Assembly: GCA_001602455.1 (NCBI GenBank)
Contig: CP012157.1
Coordinates: 367,733 to 431,732 of the forward strand
Direction of reading: 5' to 3'
Length of the DNA stretch: 64,000 nt
Origin: Betaproteobacteria bacterium UKL13-2
Lineage (GTDB): Bacteria > Pseudomonadota > Gammaproteobacteria > Burkholderiales > Usitatibacteraceae
A program made the position numbers and the translations under genes. This document shows positions 21,909 through 29,894 of the stretch, in pieces. Positions within the stretch are counted from its first letter, which is position 1, and every line of letters starts with the position of its first letter. Below the pieces are notes generated by a model. That model searched no databases, was not told where the DNA came from, and saw nothing but the letters and a program-made list of their open reading frames with translations.

Positions 21909-22286
21909 GTGGTGCTGGTCGATACTTCGGTCTGGGTGAATCACTTCCGCCAGGGTGATAAGGCGCTCGCGAACTTGATTGAAACCGATTTGGCCCTTAT
22001 CCATCCGCTGGTAATCGGGGAAATCGCCTGTGGGACGCCGCCCGAACCTCGCCAACAAACGTTGGCAGATTTGGCGCTGCTGAAAAGAGCAAACGAGGCG
22101 ACATTGCCTGAAGTGATGTCGTTTATTGAGCGCAAAAAATTATTTGGCCTTGGCTGCGGAATTGTTGACATGGTGTTGCTGGCGTCAACACTCCTCACAC
22201 CAAACGCAAAACTGTGGACGGGCGATAAGCGCCTGGCCGTGCTGGCCGAGCGATTTAATGTGCGCTTCGAAGCAAATGTGCACTAG
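21909..22286 (+). CDS. VapC-type PIN-domain ribonuclease toxin
   Basis: PIN-fold endoribonuclease, 125 aa. Acidic active-site residues are in place: LVDTSVWVNHF, the Glu of IGEIACG, the Asp of GCGIVDMVLL and WTGDKRL. A GTG start follows the antitoxin. VapC toxins commonly cleave tRNA or rRNA; the target here is unknown. It probably shares a promoter with the antitoxin and may be co-transcribed from the rsmG operon. Confidence 0.9.
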   Translation: MVLVDTSVWVNHFRQGDKALANLIETDLALIHPLVIGEIACGTPPEPRQQTLADLALLKRANEATLPEVMSFIERKKLFGLGCGIVDMVLLASTLLTPNAKLWTGDKRLAVLAERFNVRFEANVH

Positions 22287-22334
22287 ATACGAGACAAACG
22301 GCTCACGTCGCATGTTGGGACAACTGAAGAAAAA

Positions 22335-23123
22335 ATGAAAACCTACGCCGTCGCAAATCAAAAGGGAGGCGTGGGAAAGACATCCATCGCCGTCAATCTG
22401 TCGGCGACGTTGGCCCACTACGGGCAACGGGTGTTGTTGGTCGATCTCGACCCACAAGGTAATGCGACCACGGGTAGCGGTGTCGATAAAAATGCGTACG
22501 AAAAAACACTCTATGGCGTATTGCTGGGTGAGTACGCCGCAAGCGAGGCTCGTGTGGGCACAGAAGCCGGTTATGACGTGCTGATTGCCAACCGCGAACT
22601 CGCCGGCGCTGAGATTGAGATGGTGCAAATCGAGCGCCGTGAATTTCGCCTCAAAGAAGCACTCGCCAGCATCGCCGACGATTACGATTTTGCGGTAATC
22701 GACTGCCCGCCCGCCCTCAATATGCTGACGGTGAATGCGCTGACCGCAGCCGATGCGGTGGTGATTCCGATGCAGTGTGAGTACTACGCGCTTGAAGGCT
22801 TGAGCGATCTGGTTGGCACACTGCGAAAAGTGAAGGCAAACCTCAACCCCAAAATTGAAATTGAAGCGCTGGTACGCACCATGTATGACCCACGCTCTTC
22901 ACTCACCACGCAGGTGTCCAACGAAATCAAAAGCCACTTTGGCGACAAAGTGTTTGATACCGTGATCCCGCGCAACATTCGCATTGCCGAAGCGCCGTCG
23001 TTTGGCAAACCGGTGATCCTGCATGACCCGTCAAGCAAAGGCGCACAGGCGCACTTTGCGTTCGCCCGCGAATTGCTCGGGCGGCATGGCATCCCGATTA
23101 AGGAAACCGCATCGCTATGTTGA
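22335..23123 (+). CDS. parA: Chromosome partitioning ATPase ParA
   Basis: Soj/ParA Walker-type ATPase that moves ParB-parS complexes for origin segregation. The deviant Walker A KGGVGKT is at residues 10-16, with LLVDLDPQGNATTG and DFAVIDCPP. 262 aa. It overlaps parB by seven bases, so the two are translationally coupled. Promoter control may come from the upstream TA module or from the 48-bp gap. Confidence 0.96.
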   Translation: MKTYAVANQKGGVGKTSIAVNLSATLAHYGQRVLLVDLDPQGNATTGSGVDKNAYEKTLYGVLLGEYAASEARVGTEAGYDVLIANRELAGAEIEMVQIERREFRLKEALASIADDYDFAVIDCPPALNMLTVNALTAADAVVIPMQCEYYALEGLSDLVGTLRKVKANLNPKIEIEALVRTMYDPRSSLTTQVSNEIKSHFGDKVFDTVIPRNIRIAEAPSFGKPVILHDPSSKGAQAHFAFARELLGRHGIPIKETASLC

Positions 23124-24043
23124 AGAATAAAGGTTTGGGCAAGGGGCTCGATGCGCTGCTCGGTGGCAACAAGCCCACAGCGGGCACGGGCGACGGAGAG
23201 TTACGCCAGTTAGCGGTAACCAGTTTGTCGCCCGGAAAGTACCAACCGCGCACACACATGGATCAAGCCGCGCTTGCCGAGCTGGCGGACTCCATCAAAC
23301 AACGCGGCATCGTGCAGCCGATCTTGGTTCGCGAGGTTGGTAGCGGTGGCAGTGGTGGCAGCAGCGGCCGCGGTGGCAGCAGCGGCGGCGGTGGCAGCAG
23401 CGGCGATAGCAACAATAAGTTTGAAATTATCGCGGGCGAACGTCGCTGGCGCGCCGCACAGTTGGCAGGCTTGGCGACCGTTCCGGTGTTGGTGCGAGAG
23501 ATTGCCGACGATGCTGCGTTAGGCATCGGGCTGATCGAGAACATTCAGCGCGAAGATTTGAACGCGATGGAAGAAGCTGCGGGCATTCAACGGCTAATTG
23601 ATGAATTCAAACTCACGCATGAAGAGGCCGCAAAAGCGGTAGGCCGTTCACGTTCTGCGGTATCGAATCTCTTGCGTTTACTCGAACTCGCGAAGCCAGT
23701 GCAGGATATGGTGATGACGCAAAAGCTCGACATGGGCCACGCCCGCGCATTACTCTCGCTGGCGAAGTCACAACAAGTAGAACTTGCCCACCAGGTTGTT
23801 CACAAGAGCCTGAGCGTGCGTGACGCCGAACGATTGGTAAAAGCGTCCACCGCGCCACCGAAGACTAAAAAAGCCGCGCTCGCCAACAACGCCGACGTGC
23901 GCCGTCTGGAGACGGATTTATCCGACAAGTTGGGCACCACCGTCACCATCAAACTCGACAAAAAAAACAACGGCACCGTGACCATTGCATTTATGGGCTT
24001 TGAGCATCTCGACGGGATTCTGGAAAGAACGAAGCTAAAGTAA
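23117..24043 (+). CDS. parB: Centromere-binding protein ParB with Gly/Ser insert
   Basis: CTPase clamp that loads at parS. The N-terminal domain has KYQPR, ADSIKQRGIVQPILVRE and the FEIIAGERRWRAAQLAG box; the helix-turn-helix domain contains EEAAKAVGRSRSAVSNLLRL; a C-terminal dimerisation domain follows. Between VREV and FEIIAGERRW lies a roughly 27-residue Gly/Ser insert absent from typical ParB, encoded by three 18-bp repeats (23354-23407). 308 aa. The insert falls in a loop position where homologues have a few residues, so function is probably retained. Confidence 0.95.
   Translation: MLKNKGLGKGLDALLGGNKPTAGTGDGELRQLAVTSLSPGKYQPRTHMDQAALAELADSIKQRGIVQPILVREVGSGGSGGSSGRGGSSGGGGSSGDSNNKFEIIAGERRWRAAQLAGLATVPVLVREIADDAALGIGLIENIQREDLNAMEEAAGIQRLIDEFKLTHEEAAKAVGRSRSAVSNLLRLLELAKPVQDMVMTQKLDMGHARALLSLAKSQQVELAHQVVHKSLSVRDAERLVKASTAPPKTKKAALANNADVRRLETDLSDKLGTTVTIKLDKKNNGTVTIAFMGFEHLDGILERTKLK
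23354..23407 (+). repeat. In-frame 18-bp minisatellite inside parB
   Basis: Three consecutive units of GGTGGCAGCAGCGGC plus a variable triplet (CGC, GGC, GAT), encoding GGSSGR, GGSSGG and GGSSGD. Near identity at the DNA level points to recent slippage expansion. Confidence 0.92.
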
Positions 24044-24227
24044 AACTCTAGTATCTACGGGTGTTTTCAGACGGTTTGGCTAGGATCTTCCCGCCCAGCA
24101 ACAGTTCTTTCTTTTGACAAGGCGCACCAAGCCGCAAACTGCTGGCACCCCTGCACACAACCACAAGTGTCGCGCCGGGAAAGGCCTGAAATTTCGCGGC
24201 TAAACCGTGAGGCAGCACCGCACTGCG

Positions 24228-24256
24228 TTGACAAACTTCCGTACAGTCCGTACAGT
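24228..24256 (+). promoter_or_regulatory. Promoter with tandem operator for Phd/PIN module
   Basis: TTGACA (24228-24233), an exact 17-base spacer and TACAGT (24251-24256). The -10 hexamer is part of a direct repeat CGTACAGTCCGTACAGT, a likely antitoxin operator. Transcription would start at about the ATG at 24263, implying a leaderless mRNA. Confidence 0.6.
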
Positions 24257-24262
24257 TGTGCA

Positions 24263-24523
24263 ATGAAACCCTCCTACCGCCCTGCCGCCAAAGGTGCCGA
24301 AGAAGCGCGCCAACAATTGCCCGCCATTCTTGCTGATGCTGCCGCTGGCCGCACCACTATCATTACCCGTCACGGTCGCGCTGTCGCAGCAGTGGTTCCA
24401 GCCGCAGCCGCACGCCAGAACAAACCAGCATCGTTACTCTTGTTAGCCGGCTCAGGCAAAGGTATGTGGGGCAAAAATAGCGCGCAGGTTATCGACAAGC
24501 TTCGTGATGAATGGGATCGCTGA
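24263..24523 (+). CDS. Phd/YefM-type antitoxin
   Basis: 86-aa antitoxin of the prevent-host-death group: the N-terminal segment EEARQQLPAILADAAAGRTT followed by ITRHGRAVAAVVP matches the Phd DNA-binding fold, and the C-terminus (WGKNSAQVIDKLRDEWDR) is the toxin-wrapping tail. The ATG is chosen by the fold start and its position just after the promoter. It overlaps the downstream PIN toxin gene by 13 bases. Confidence 0.85.
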   Translation: MKPSYRPAAKGAEEARQQLPAILADAAAGRTTIITRHGRAVAAVVPAAAARQNKPASLLLLAGSGKGMWGKNSAQVIDKLRDEWDR

Positions 24524-24945
24524 CTTTGTTCAGTAGAGACGCGCTGCCAACCGGCGCGCTGGTGCTCGTTGATAGCGCGCCGATCATTTACACGCTAGAA
24601 GCTAACGCGAAATTTTCGAAACGCTTTGCGCCATTGTTCGAGCGCCACGCTGCCGGAGAAATCTTGTTTGCGGTATCGACTGTCACGTTTGCGGAAGTAT
24701 TGACAGGCCCCCTCGCAAAAGGCGAAGAAGCGCTGGCCAAACGCTACCGCGCGGTTTTGGAAGCGTGGCAAGTGGTGGACTTCACCAGCGATATCGCCGA
24801 AAGCGCCGCACGAATACGCGGCACATACGGCCTCAAGCTACCGGACGCGATTCAGGTTGCGAGCGCGCTGGCGATCAACGCTGACGCGCTGGTGACGCAT
24901 GATCGCGATTTTTCAAGGGTGCGGGGATTACAAGTGCTAATTTAG
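24511..24945 (+). CDS. PIN-domain toxin of second TA module
   Basis: 144-aa VapC-like PIN nuclease. Active-site acids are visible in LVDSAPIIYTLE, TFAEVLTGPL, KLPDAIQVASAL and LVTHDRDF. Pairing of a Phd-type antitoxin with a PIN toxin is a known mixed configuration. Translation is coupled to the antitoxin by the overlap. It stands directly after parB. Confidence 0.88.
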   Translation: MGSLTLFSRDALPTGALVLVDSAPIIYTLEANAKFSKRFAPLFERHAAGEILFAVSTVTFAEVLTGPLAKGEEALAKRYRAVLEAWQVVDFTSDIAESAARIRGTYGLKLPDAIQVASALAINADALVTHDRDFSRVRGLQVLI

Positions 24946-25116
24946 CGAGACGAGCGACGCCGTTACGCTGGTATCCGCACAAACTAAATTTTTATGCCCT
25001 GCAGGCTCTCATTGAGGGTGCCAACGCAAGGTGCACTTGGATAGTATTCGCCAGCAGCCAAACTCTTTTATCCACGGGCTTTTCCAGCCAATATTGCTCG
25101 AAAACGCCCGTCCCGC

Positions 25117-26043
25117 CTAGACTTTTGAGTCTTTTCCGTCGATCTTGCTGTCGTCAAACAACGCCGCAATCGCCGCCGGATCAAACCGATATTCCTGGTT
25201 ACACATATCGTCTTTAACAATCACTTCCCCGAACTGCGCGAGCGTGGCCTCTAATTCCTCACGCCCGAGCGAGCGCAGCACGTTTTTCACCTTCTCTTCA
25301 TCGCGCTTGCAGTCCGAGCGAACCGATTTTGGCTCAAACAAACGGACATCTTCCTCGGCAAACAAGCGCCTGAGTAATAGGTCAATGGGCGTCGAGATGA
25401 GATCAGCATCATTGACGGAGGCGGCCAGCATCTCGGCGCGGGCCCAGCCATCGGGGTCGCGAAGGTCTGCGTTGGGTAGCTTTTGCAGCATTAACGCCCC
25501 CGCGCCTTCTGGGGTGGCGGCCAGCCAAAGATGGGTGGGCAATTGTTCGGATTGATCGAAGTAGTGCTCAAAACACTCCGCCACACTCAATCCGGAAATG
25601 GGCACGATCGATTGATACATCTGACTCGACGCGCTGTTGGTAACGGTCATGGCGAGTGTGCCGCCACCCACCCATTCAGCGAAGCCGCCGGTGCTTTCGG
25701 CGAGGCCATCCGCACCACCCGACGACGCCATTCCGCGCAAGCCAAGGGTGTCGGTGCAATCGACCACCAATAGTTTTGCCGCGCGCTTTGCCGCGACACC
25801 TTCCGCCGTCTTCGCCCCTTGAATTTGCAGGGTCACACGACCGGGGTGTTTTAGCCCCGTACCGACGAATACGGCCACACACGCCAGCTCTCCAAAATAA
25901 CGGGTGACGTCACTTGGATAGTCGCGCCCATTCATCAGGGTGTGCCATGCATCGCCAAGCCGCACCACCTGGCCACGAATGTCGAGGTTTTCTAGCGTGA
26001 ATCGGCGCGAGTAACTCGCTTGGGAAAAAAGGTCTGTGGACAT
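25117..26043 (-). CDS. hslO: Hsp33 chaperonin with incomplete zinc centre
   Basis: Redox-regulated holdase chaperone Hsp33: the N-terminal domain, the linker and the C-terminal region EEKVKNVLRSLGREELEATL align with the family. The normal CxC...CxxC zinc switch is altered. The first pair reads RSDCKR (Ser in place of the first Cys) and the second reads KDDMCNQEY (Asp in place of the first Cys), leaving two of four cysteines. The start MSTDLFSQ is chosen by the fold; upstream in-frame codons run into a tandem repeat. 308 aa. Redox activation by zinc release may be lost or altered. Confidence 0.88.
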   Translation of the reverse strand: MSTDLFSQASYSRRFTLENLDIRGQVVRLGDAWHTLMNGRDYPSDVTRYFGELACVAVFVGTGLKHPGRVTLQIQGAKTAEGVAAKRAAKLLVVDCTDTLGLRGMASSGGADGLAESTGGFAEWVGGGTLAMTVTNSASSQMYQSIVPISGLSVAECFEHYFDQSEQLPTHLWLAATPEGAGALMLQKLPNADLRDPDGWARAEMLAASVNDADLISTPIDLLLRRLFAEEDVRLFEPKSVRSDCKRDEEKVKNVLRSLGREELEATLAQFGEVIVKDDMCNQEYRFDPAAIAALFDDSKIDGKDSKV

Positions 26044-26107
26044 TCGGCGAGTGTCGCAAAACTGGCAACAATGCGCAAGCCAAGCGCAGCGATGTTGGTG
26101 CCGCGCC

Positions 26108-26162
26108 GGTGTTGCTTTGGTGTTGCTTTGGTGTTGCTCCGGTGTTGCTCCGGTGTTGCTCC
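26108..26162. repeat. 11-bp tandem repeat, 5 copies
   Basis: Two units of GGTGTTGCTTT then three of GGTGTTGCTCC, ending 23 bases from the phoR stop and lying upstream of hslO. Candidate phase-variable spacer in the hslO leader. Confidence 0.93.
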
Positions 26163-26185
26163 GGCGTAGCAAGCGCAAGGCTAAT

Positions 26186-27559
26186 TTACGCGGCGACCGC
26201 TTGCGGTTTAGGTTGCGAAACCATGGTGCGACCAACCGGAAAAATCACCCGGAAGGTTGAGCCATGATGTTGTGTTCCTTGCGTGCTTTCGATATCCAGC
26301 CGCCCGCCGTGGCGCATCAGGACGTGTTTGACGATGGCGAGCCCAAGGCCGGTGCCACCGGCCACCCGCGAGCGTCCGCGATCAACACGATAGAAGCGCT
26401 CCGTGAGCCGAGGCAGATGTTCGGGCGCGATGCCTTCGCCGTTATCCCGAACCGTGAAATGCAGTTCGGCCTGTTGCACTCGAAGTGATACATCAACGTG
26501 GCCGCCATCGGCGGTGTAGCGAATGGCGTTTGAAACCAAGTTTGAAACCAAACTTGAGATCTCATCACGATTACCCAATAGCCAAGAAGGCTCGGCGTTG
26601 ACGGTAACTTGATGGCGTCCAGCCGACATGACTTTGGCATCGTTAACGGAGGCTTGCACCAAACCTTGCATGTCAATGATCGACTCGGCGAGCTTGTTAT
26701 GCGCATCTTCAAGACGCGATAGCGCCAATAAGTCATCTACCAGCCGTTGCATACGCTCGGTTTGCTGCGACATATGGTTCAGCGAGCGCTTGAGTAATTC
26801 GGGCTTGGTGCCGCCGGCAATATCGGTTTGGTGCATGGTCTCCAAAAAGCCAGCCATTACGGTGAGCGGTGTCCGAAGCTCATGCGAGACGTTGGCGACA
26901 AAGTCAGAGCGCATTCGCTCTAAACGCTCACGCTCGGAAATGTCGCGCGACAGCAGCAGCGTTTGCTCATCGCCAAAAGCCACAAGCTGCACCGACAGCG
27001 AAATCTCGCGACTGCCACCCGCATCGATGAGGTGCGTGTATTTGAGCGTTAATGACTCAGCGAGGTTGCGTGCTGCCAGAAAAGCGATGAACTCCGGCAT
27101 CCGAATGATGTATGTGATCGTTTGCATCCGATCGCGCACGAGCGAAATATGCCAATGCTGCTCGGCCGCTGGGTTACACCACACAATGTTGTTTTCATTG
27201 TCGAGCATGACAGCGCCGTCAGGTAGCGCGGTGGCTGCTTCTTGAAATCGGGTCAACGAGCTGGACAAGGTTTGTTGATCAACCCGATTCTGACGAATGA
27301 TGCGATAGAGGTTTGAGAGCACATCGCCCCAAGTGCCGAAAGCGTCCGGCAGGTCCGCGGCGCGCAGGTCGCTGTCGAGCCAGACGTGGATTTGTGATAG
27401 CTTCCATGCGTGGTACGCAAAACCAAGCAGTATGATGATCGTGGTGACTAAAAAGGTTGACGCCCAAGAGCCAATCAGCCCTGCGATGGTGCCGCAGACG
27501 GTCGCGAGTAGCAGCAGTGGCCACAACGCCGTCAGAAACAATTTGGTCGCAGGTTTCAT
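26186..27559 (-). CDS. phoR: Phosphate regulon sensor kinase PhoR
   Basis: Membrane histidine kinase that phosphorylates PhoB under phosphate limitation. Two membrane helices lie in the first 60 residues, then a PAS-like domain (ALPDGAVMLDNENNIVWCNP), the H-box FVANVSHELRTPLTVMAGF and ATPase motifs NAIRYT, DNGEGIAPEHLPRLTERFYR and GGTGLGLAIVKHV. The ATG at MKPATKLFL is preferred to an upstream start because the first helix begins there. 457 aa. It lies downstream of phoB on the same strand. Confidence 0.93.
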   Translation of the reverse strand: MKPATKLFLTALWPLLLLATVCGTIAGLIGSWASTFLVTTIIILLGFAYHAWKLSQIHVWLDSDLRAADLPDAFGTWGDVLSNLYRIIRQNRVDQQTLSSSLTRFQEAATALPDGAVMLDNENNIVWCNPAAEQHWHISLVRDRMQTITYIIRMPEFIAFLAARNLAESLTLKYTHLIDAGGSREISLSVQLVAFGDEQTLLLSRDISERERLERMRSDFVANVSHELRTPLTVMAGFLETMHQTDIAGGTKPELLKRSLNHMSQQTERMQRLVDDLLALSRLEDAHNKLAESIIDMQGLVQASVNDAKVMSAGRHQVTVNAEPSWLLGNRDEISSLVSNLVSNAIRYTADGGHVDVSLRVQQAELHFTVRDNGEGIAPEHLPRLTERFYRVDRGRSRVAGGTGLGLAIVKHVLMRHGGRLDIESTQGTQHHGSTFRVIFPVGRTMVSQPKPQAVAA

Positions 27560-27724
27560 GCTCTGTATTTTGCGAGAAAAATCAGCTTGAAAACCGCCTG
27601 CGCGCACCGCGTTTATTGACGGCGACATTGGCCCACCGTGTCGCCCGCGTTCGCCTCAGAGGAGGGGCGATTCAAACGGGTTTGCCAATCGTTCAGAGGA
27701 TACGCGCATCAACGCCGCGAGCGA

Positions 27725-27744
27725 CGTATGAAAAACGCAGGCTA
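27725..27744 (-). repeat. Degenerate family A end at phoB stop
   Basis: On the minus strand TAGCCTGCGTTTTTCATACG resembles the family A end TAGCCTGAACATTTCATGG with several changes. Its first three bases are the phoB stop codon. The preceding flank TTAG fits the YTAG target. Confidence 0.55.
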
Positions 27745-28431
27745 ATCGTCGCGCGCGAAGCGATAACCGCTGCCGCGTACGGTATGGATAAATTTGTCAT
27801 GCCCCGATGGTGCCAGCGCCGAACGAAGGCGACGAATGTGGACATCAACCGTGCGTTCTTCGATAAACACATGGTCACCCCACACCAAATCGAGCAATTG
27901 CGTGCGCGAGTAAACGCGTTCGAGGTGGGTCAGGAAAAAGTGAAGCATCCGAAACTCCGTCGGCCCCATTTGTAGCGTATGGCCGTTGCCGGTCACTTTG
28001 TGGGACGCGGGGTCTAGCTTCAACCCATGATATTCAATCGTGTCTTCGGTCAGCTCAGGCGCGCGGCGACGAAGCACCGCTTTAATGCGCGCCTCCAGTT
28101 CCTTTAGTGAAAACGGCTTGACCATATAGTCATCTGCGCCGGTTTCGAGACCGCGCAATTTGTCCTCTTCTTCACCCCGCGCCGTCAATAAAATCACCGG
28201 AAGCGATTTGGTGCGGCTGTCACCACGCAATTTGCGGGTGAGTTCGACGCCGCTCATTCCCGGCAACATCCAGTCGAGTAGCGCAAGGTCGGGCAGCTCG
28301 TGCTGCACGAGCTTCAGCGCATCTTCGGCGGTTGATGTCACCAACACACGGTAGCCACCGAGCTCCAGATTAATCTGAATCAAGTCTTGAATCGCGGGTT
28401 CGTCTTCAACAACGAGAATGGTAGGATTCAT
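27742..28431 (-). CDS. phoB: Phosphate regulon response regulator PhoB
   Basis: OmpR-family regulator: receiver domain with the acceptor Asp in LALLDWMLPGMSG, the Lys of MVKPF, and a C-terminal winged helix (TQLLDLVWGDHVFIEERTVD). The start MNPTILVVEDE is chosen as the usual first residue of the receiver fold. 229 aa. It activates Pho-regulon genes. A candidate Pho box about 80 bases upstream suggests autoregulation. The TAG stop coincides with a family A end. Confidence 0.95.
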   Translation of the reverse strand: MNPTILVVEDEPAIQDLIQINLELGGYRVLVTSTAEDALKLVQHELPDLALLDWMLPGMSGVELTRKLRGDSRTKSLPVILLTARGEEEDKLRGLETGADDYMVKPFSLKELEARIKAVLRRRAPELTEDTIEYHGLKLDPASHKVTGNGHTLQMGPTEFRMLHFFLTHLERVYSRTQLLDLVWGDHVFIEERTVDVHIRRLRSALAPSGHDKFIHTVRGSGYRFARDD

Positions 28432-28440
28432 TTTTTTATT

Positions 28441-28462
28441 CGTGGCGAAACTTCGCGCCACG
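28441..28462. promoter_or_regulatory. Inverted repeat in phoB leader
   Basis: CGTGGCG and CGCCACG can pair around a short loop just upstream of the phoB ATG. It could be an mRNA hairpin influencing translation. No protein is known to bind it. Confidence 0.4.
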
Positions 28463-28512
28463 CATTTGCCTACAGAGATGGGATTGCAGTGGACGCATGA
28501 TATTTCAGGTTT

Positions 28513-28530
28513 GTGAATCTAATGTGACAC
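28513..28530 (-). promoter_or_regulatory. Candidate Pho box upstream of phoB
   Basis: On the minus strand GTGTCAC-ATTA-GATTCAC has the 7-4-7 layout of the PhoB consensus CTGTCAT-AAAT-CTGTCAC, with the first half matching best. Correct orientation and distance for autoregulation of phoB-phoR. Confidence 0.5.
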
Positions 28531-28606
28531 CCCAACCCAGTATGACGCCTACTCACGCGACGCGCTACAATGGCACCCGCTCAGACTCTAGGCTCGCTTG
28601 ATTGGC

Positions 28607-28963
28607 ATGGCCCCGCCCCGCCCCACCGAAATCACACTCCACCAGAAATCCCGAGAACTGGAAATCACGTTTGATGACGGCAACCGTTTCCGTCTCACTT
28701 GTGAATTCCTGCGGGTTCATTCGCCGTCGGCGGAGGTGCGCGGTCATGGTCCCGGGCAGGAGGTATTGCAGGTTGGTAAACGCGAAGTCAACATCACCGC
28801 GTTGGAACCGGTTGGTTCATATGCGATCAAGCCAACCTTCTCTGACGGCCACGACACCGGCCTCTACTCCTGGGAATATTTGCACGACTTGGGCGTCAAA
28901 CAAGACGAGTATTGGCGCAGCTACCTAGCACGCTTGGAGCGTGCGGGTGCAAGTCGTGGGTAA
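28607..28963 (+). CDS. DUF971 domain protein
   Basis: 118-aa protein of the DUF971 / gamma-butyrobetaine-hydroxylase N-terminal-like family: PTEITLHQKSRELEITFDDG, YAIKPTFSDGHDTGLYSWEY and LHDLGV are typical. Members bind a metal or Fe-S-related ligand; the role is not established here. The ATG at 28607 is preferred to TTG at 28598. It lies 38 bases before ubiE, a common arrangement in betaproteobacteria. Confidence 0.88.
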   Translation: MAPPRPTEITLHQKSRELEITFDDGNRFRLTCEFLRVHSPSAEVRGHGPGQEVLQVGKREVNITALEPVGSYAIKPTFSDGHDTGLYSWEYLHDLGVKQDEYWRSYLARLERAGASRG

Positions 28964-29001
28964 ATGCGGTGGATAGGCTCCGCACCACCTTAGGATGACA
29001 G

Positions 29002-29736
29002 ATGACTGAAACACATTTTGGTTTTCAAAAAGTCGGTGAAGGCGAAAAAGCCGGCAAGGTGCGCGAAGTGTTTCGATCGGTCGCACCGAGTTACGACGTG
29101 ATGAATGACTTGATGTCGGGTGGACTACATCGCGTCTGGAAGAAATTCACGGTTGATCTGGCGAACGTACAGCCGGGTGAAACCGTATTGGAAGTGGCAT
29201 CAGGCACGGCTGACTTGGCGCAAGCGTTTGCGAAACGAGCCGGTGCTGCCAATGTTTGGCAGACCGACATCAACGAGGCGATGCTGAAGGTCGGACGCGA
29301 TCGGCTGGCGAACGAGGGGCTGATCACACCGAACGCGTTGGCTGACGCCGAGAAGTTGCCCTTTGCGAGTGAATCGTTTGATATCGTCACAGTTGCTTTC
29401 GGCCTGCGCAACATGACGCACAAGGACGTGGCGCTGGCAGAAATGACGCGGGTGTTGAAGCCGGGAGGACGTTTGCTCGTGCTCGAATTCTCGAAAGTCC
29501 ACAAATCGCTCGAAAAGGCCTATGACGCCTACTCCTTTGGTCTTTTGCCAAAGATTGGGAAATGGGTGGCCAAAGACGAAGCAAGTTACCAATATCTGGC
29601 GGAATCAATTCGCATGCATCCTGACCAAGAAACCCTTAAAGTCATGATGCAATCGGCCGGGTTAACTGGTCTTGACTATTGGAATCTGACGGCGGGCGTA
29701 GTGGCGCTCCACCGTGGGTACAAACCCGCCGCGTAG
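29002..29736 (+). CDS. ubiE: Ubiquinone/menaquinone C-methyltransferase
   Basis: SAM-dependent C-methyltransferase of quinone biosynthesis. Motifs [47 protein letters not shown] and the C-terminal [15 protein letters not shown] are those of UbiE. 244 aa, full length. It heads a block with a Tim44-like gene and ubiJ. Confidence 0.97.
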   Translation: MTETHFGFQKVGEGEKAGKVREVFRSVAPSYDVMNDLMSGGLHRVWKKFTVDLANVQPGETVLEVASGTADLAQAFAKRAGAANVWQTDINEAMLKVGRDRLANEGLITPNALADAEKLPFASESFDIVTVAFGLRNMTHKDVALAEMTRVLKPGGRLLVLEFSKVHKSLEKAYDAYSFGLLPKIGKWVAKDEASYQYLAESIRMHPDQETLKVMMQSAGLTGLDYWNLTAGVVALHRGYKPAA

Positions 29737-29797
29737 CGGATAAAACGGCGGGAATCATTTTGTGGTGCTGTTGTCATAGCGGCGTTCATCCGCATTT

Positions 29798-29842
29798 GTT
29801 GGTGCAAACGCTGTTGGTGCAAATTCTGTTGGTGCAATACAA
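29798..29842. repeat. 15-bp tandem repeat, 3 copies
   Basis: Units of GTTGGTGCAAAYKCT in the gap between ubiE and the Tim44-like gene. Another short intergenic minisatellite. Confidence 0.9.
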
Positions 29843-29894
29843 CTACAATATCTCGCACTTAAATTAAACAATTATTCTTCTCTTGGGGTACGGC

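Noticed and set aside
27457-27975. 172-codon plus-strand ORF across phoR and phoB
   Set aside because: Antisense to both genes of a clear two-component system.
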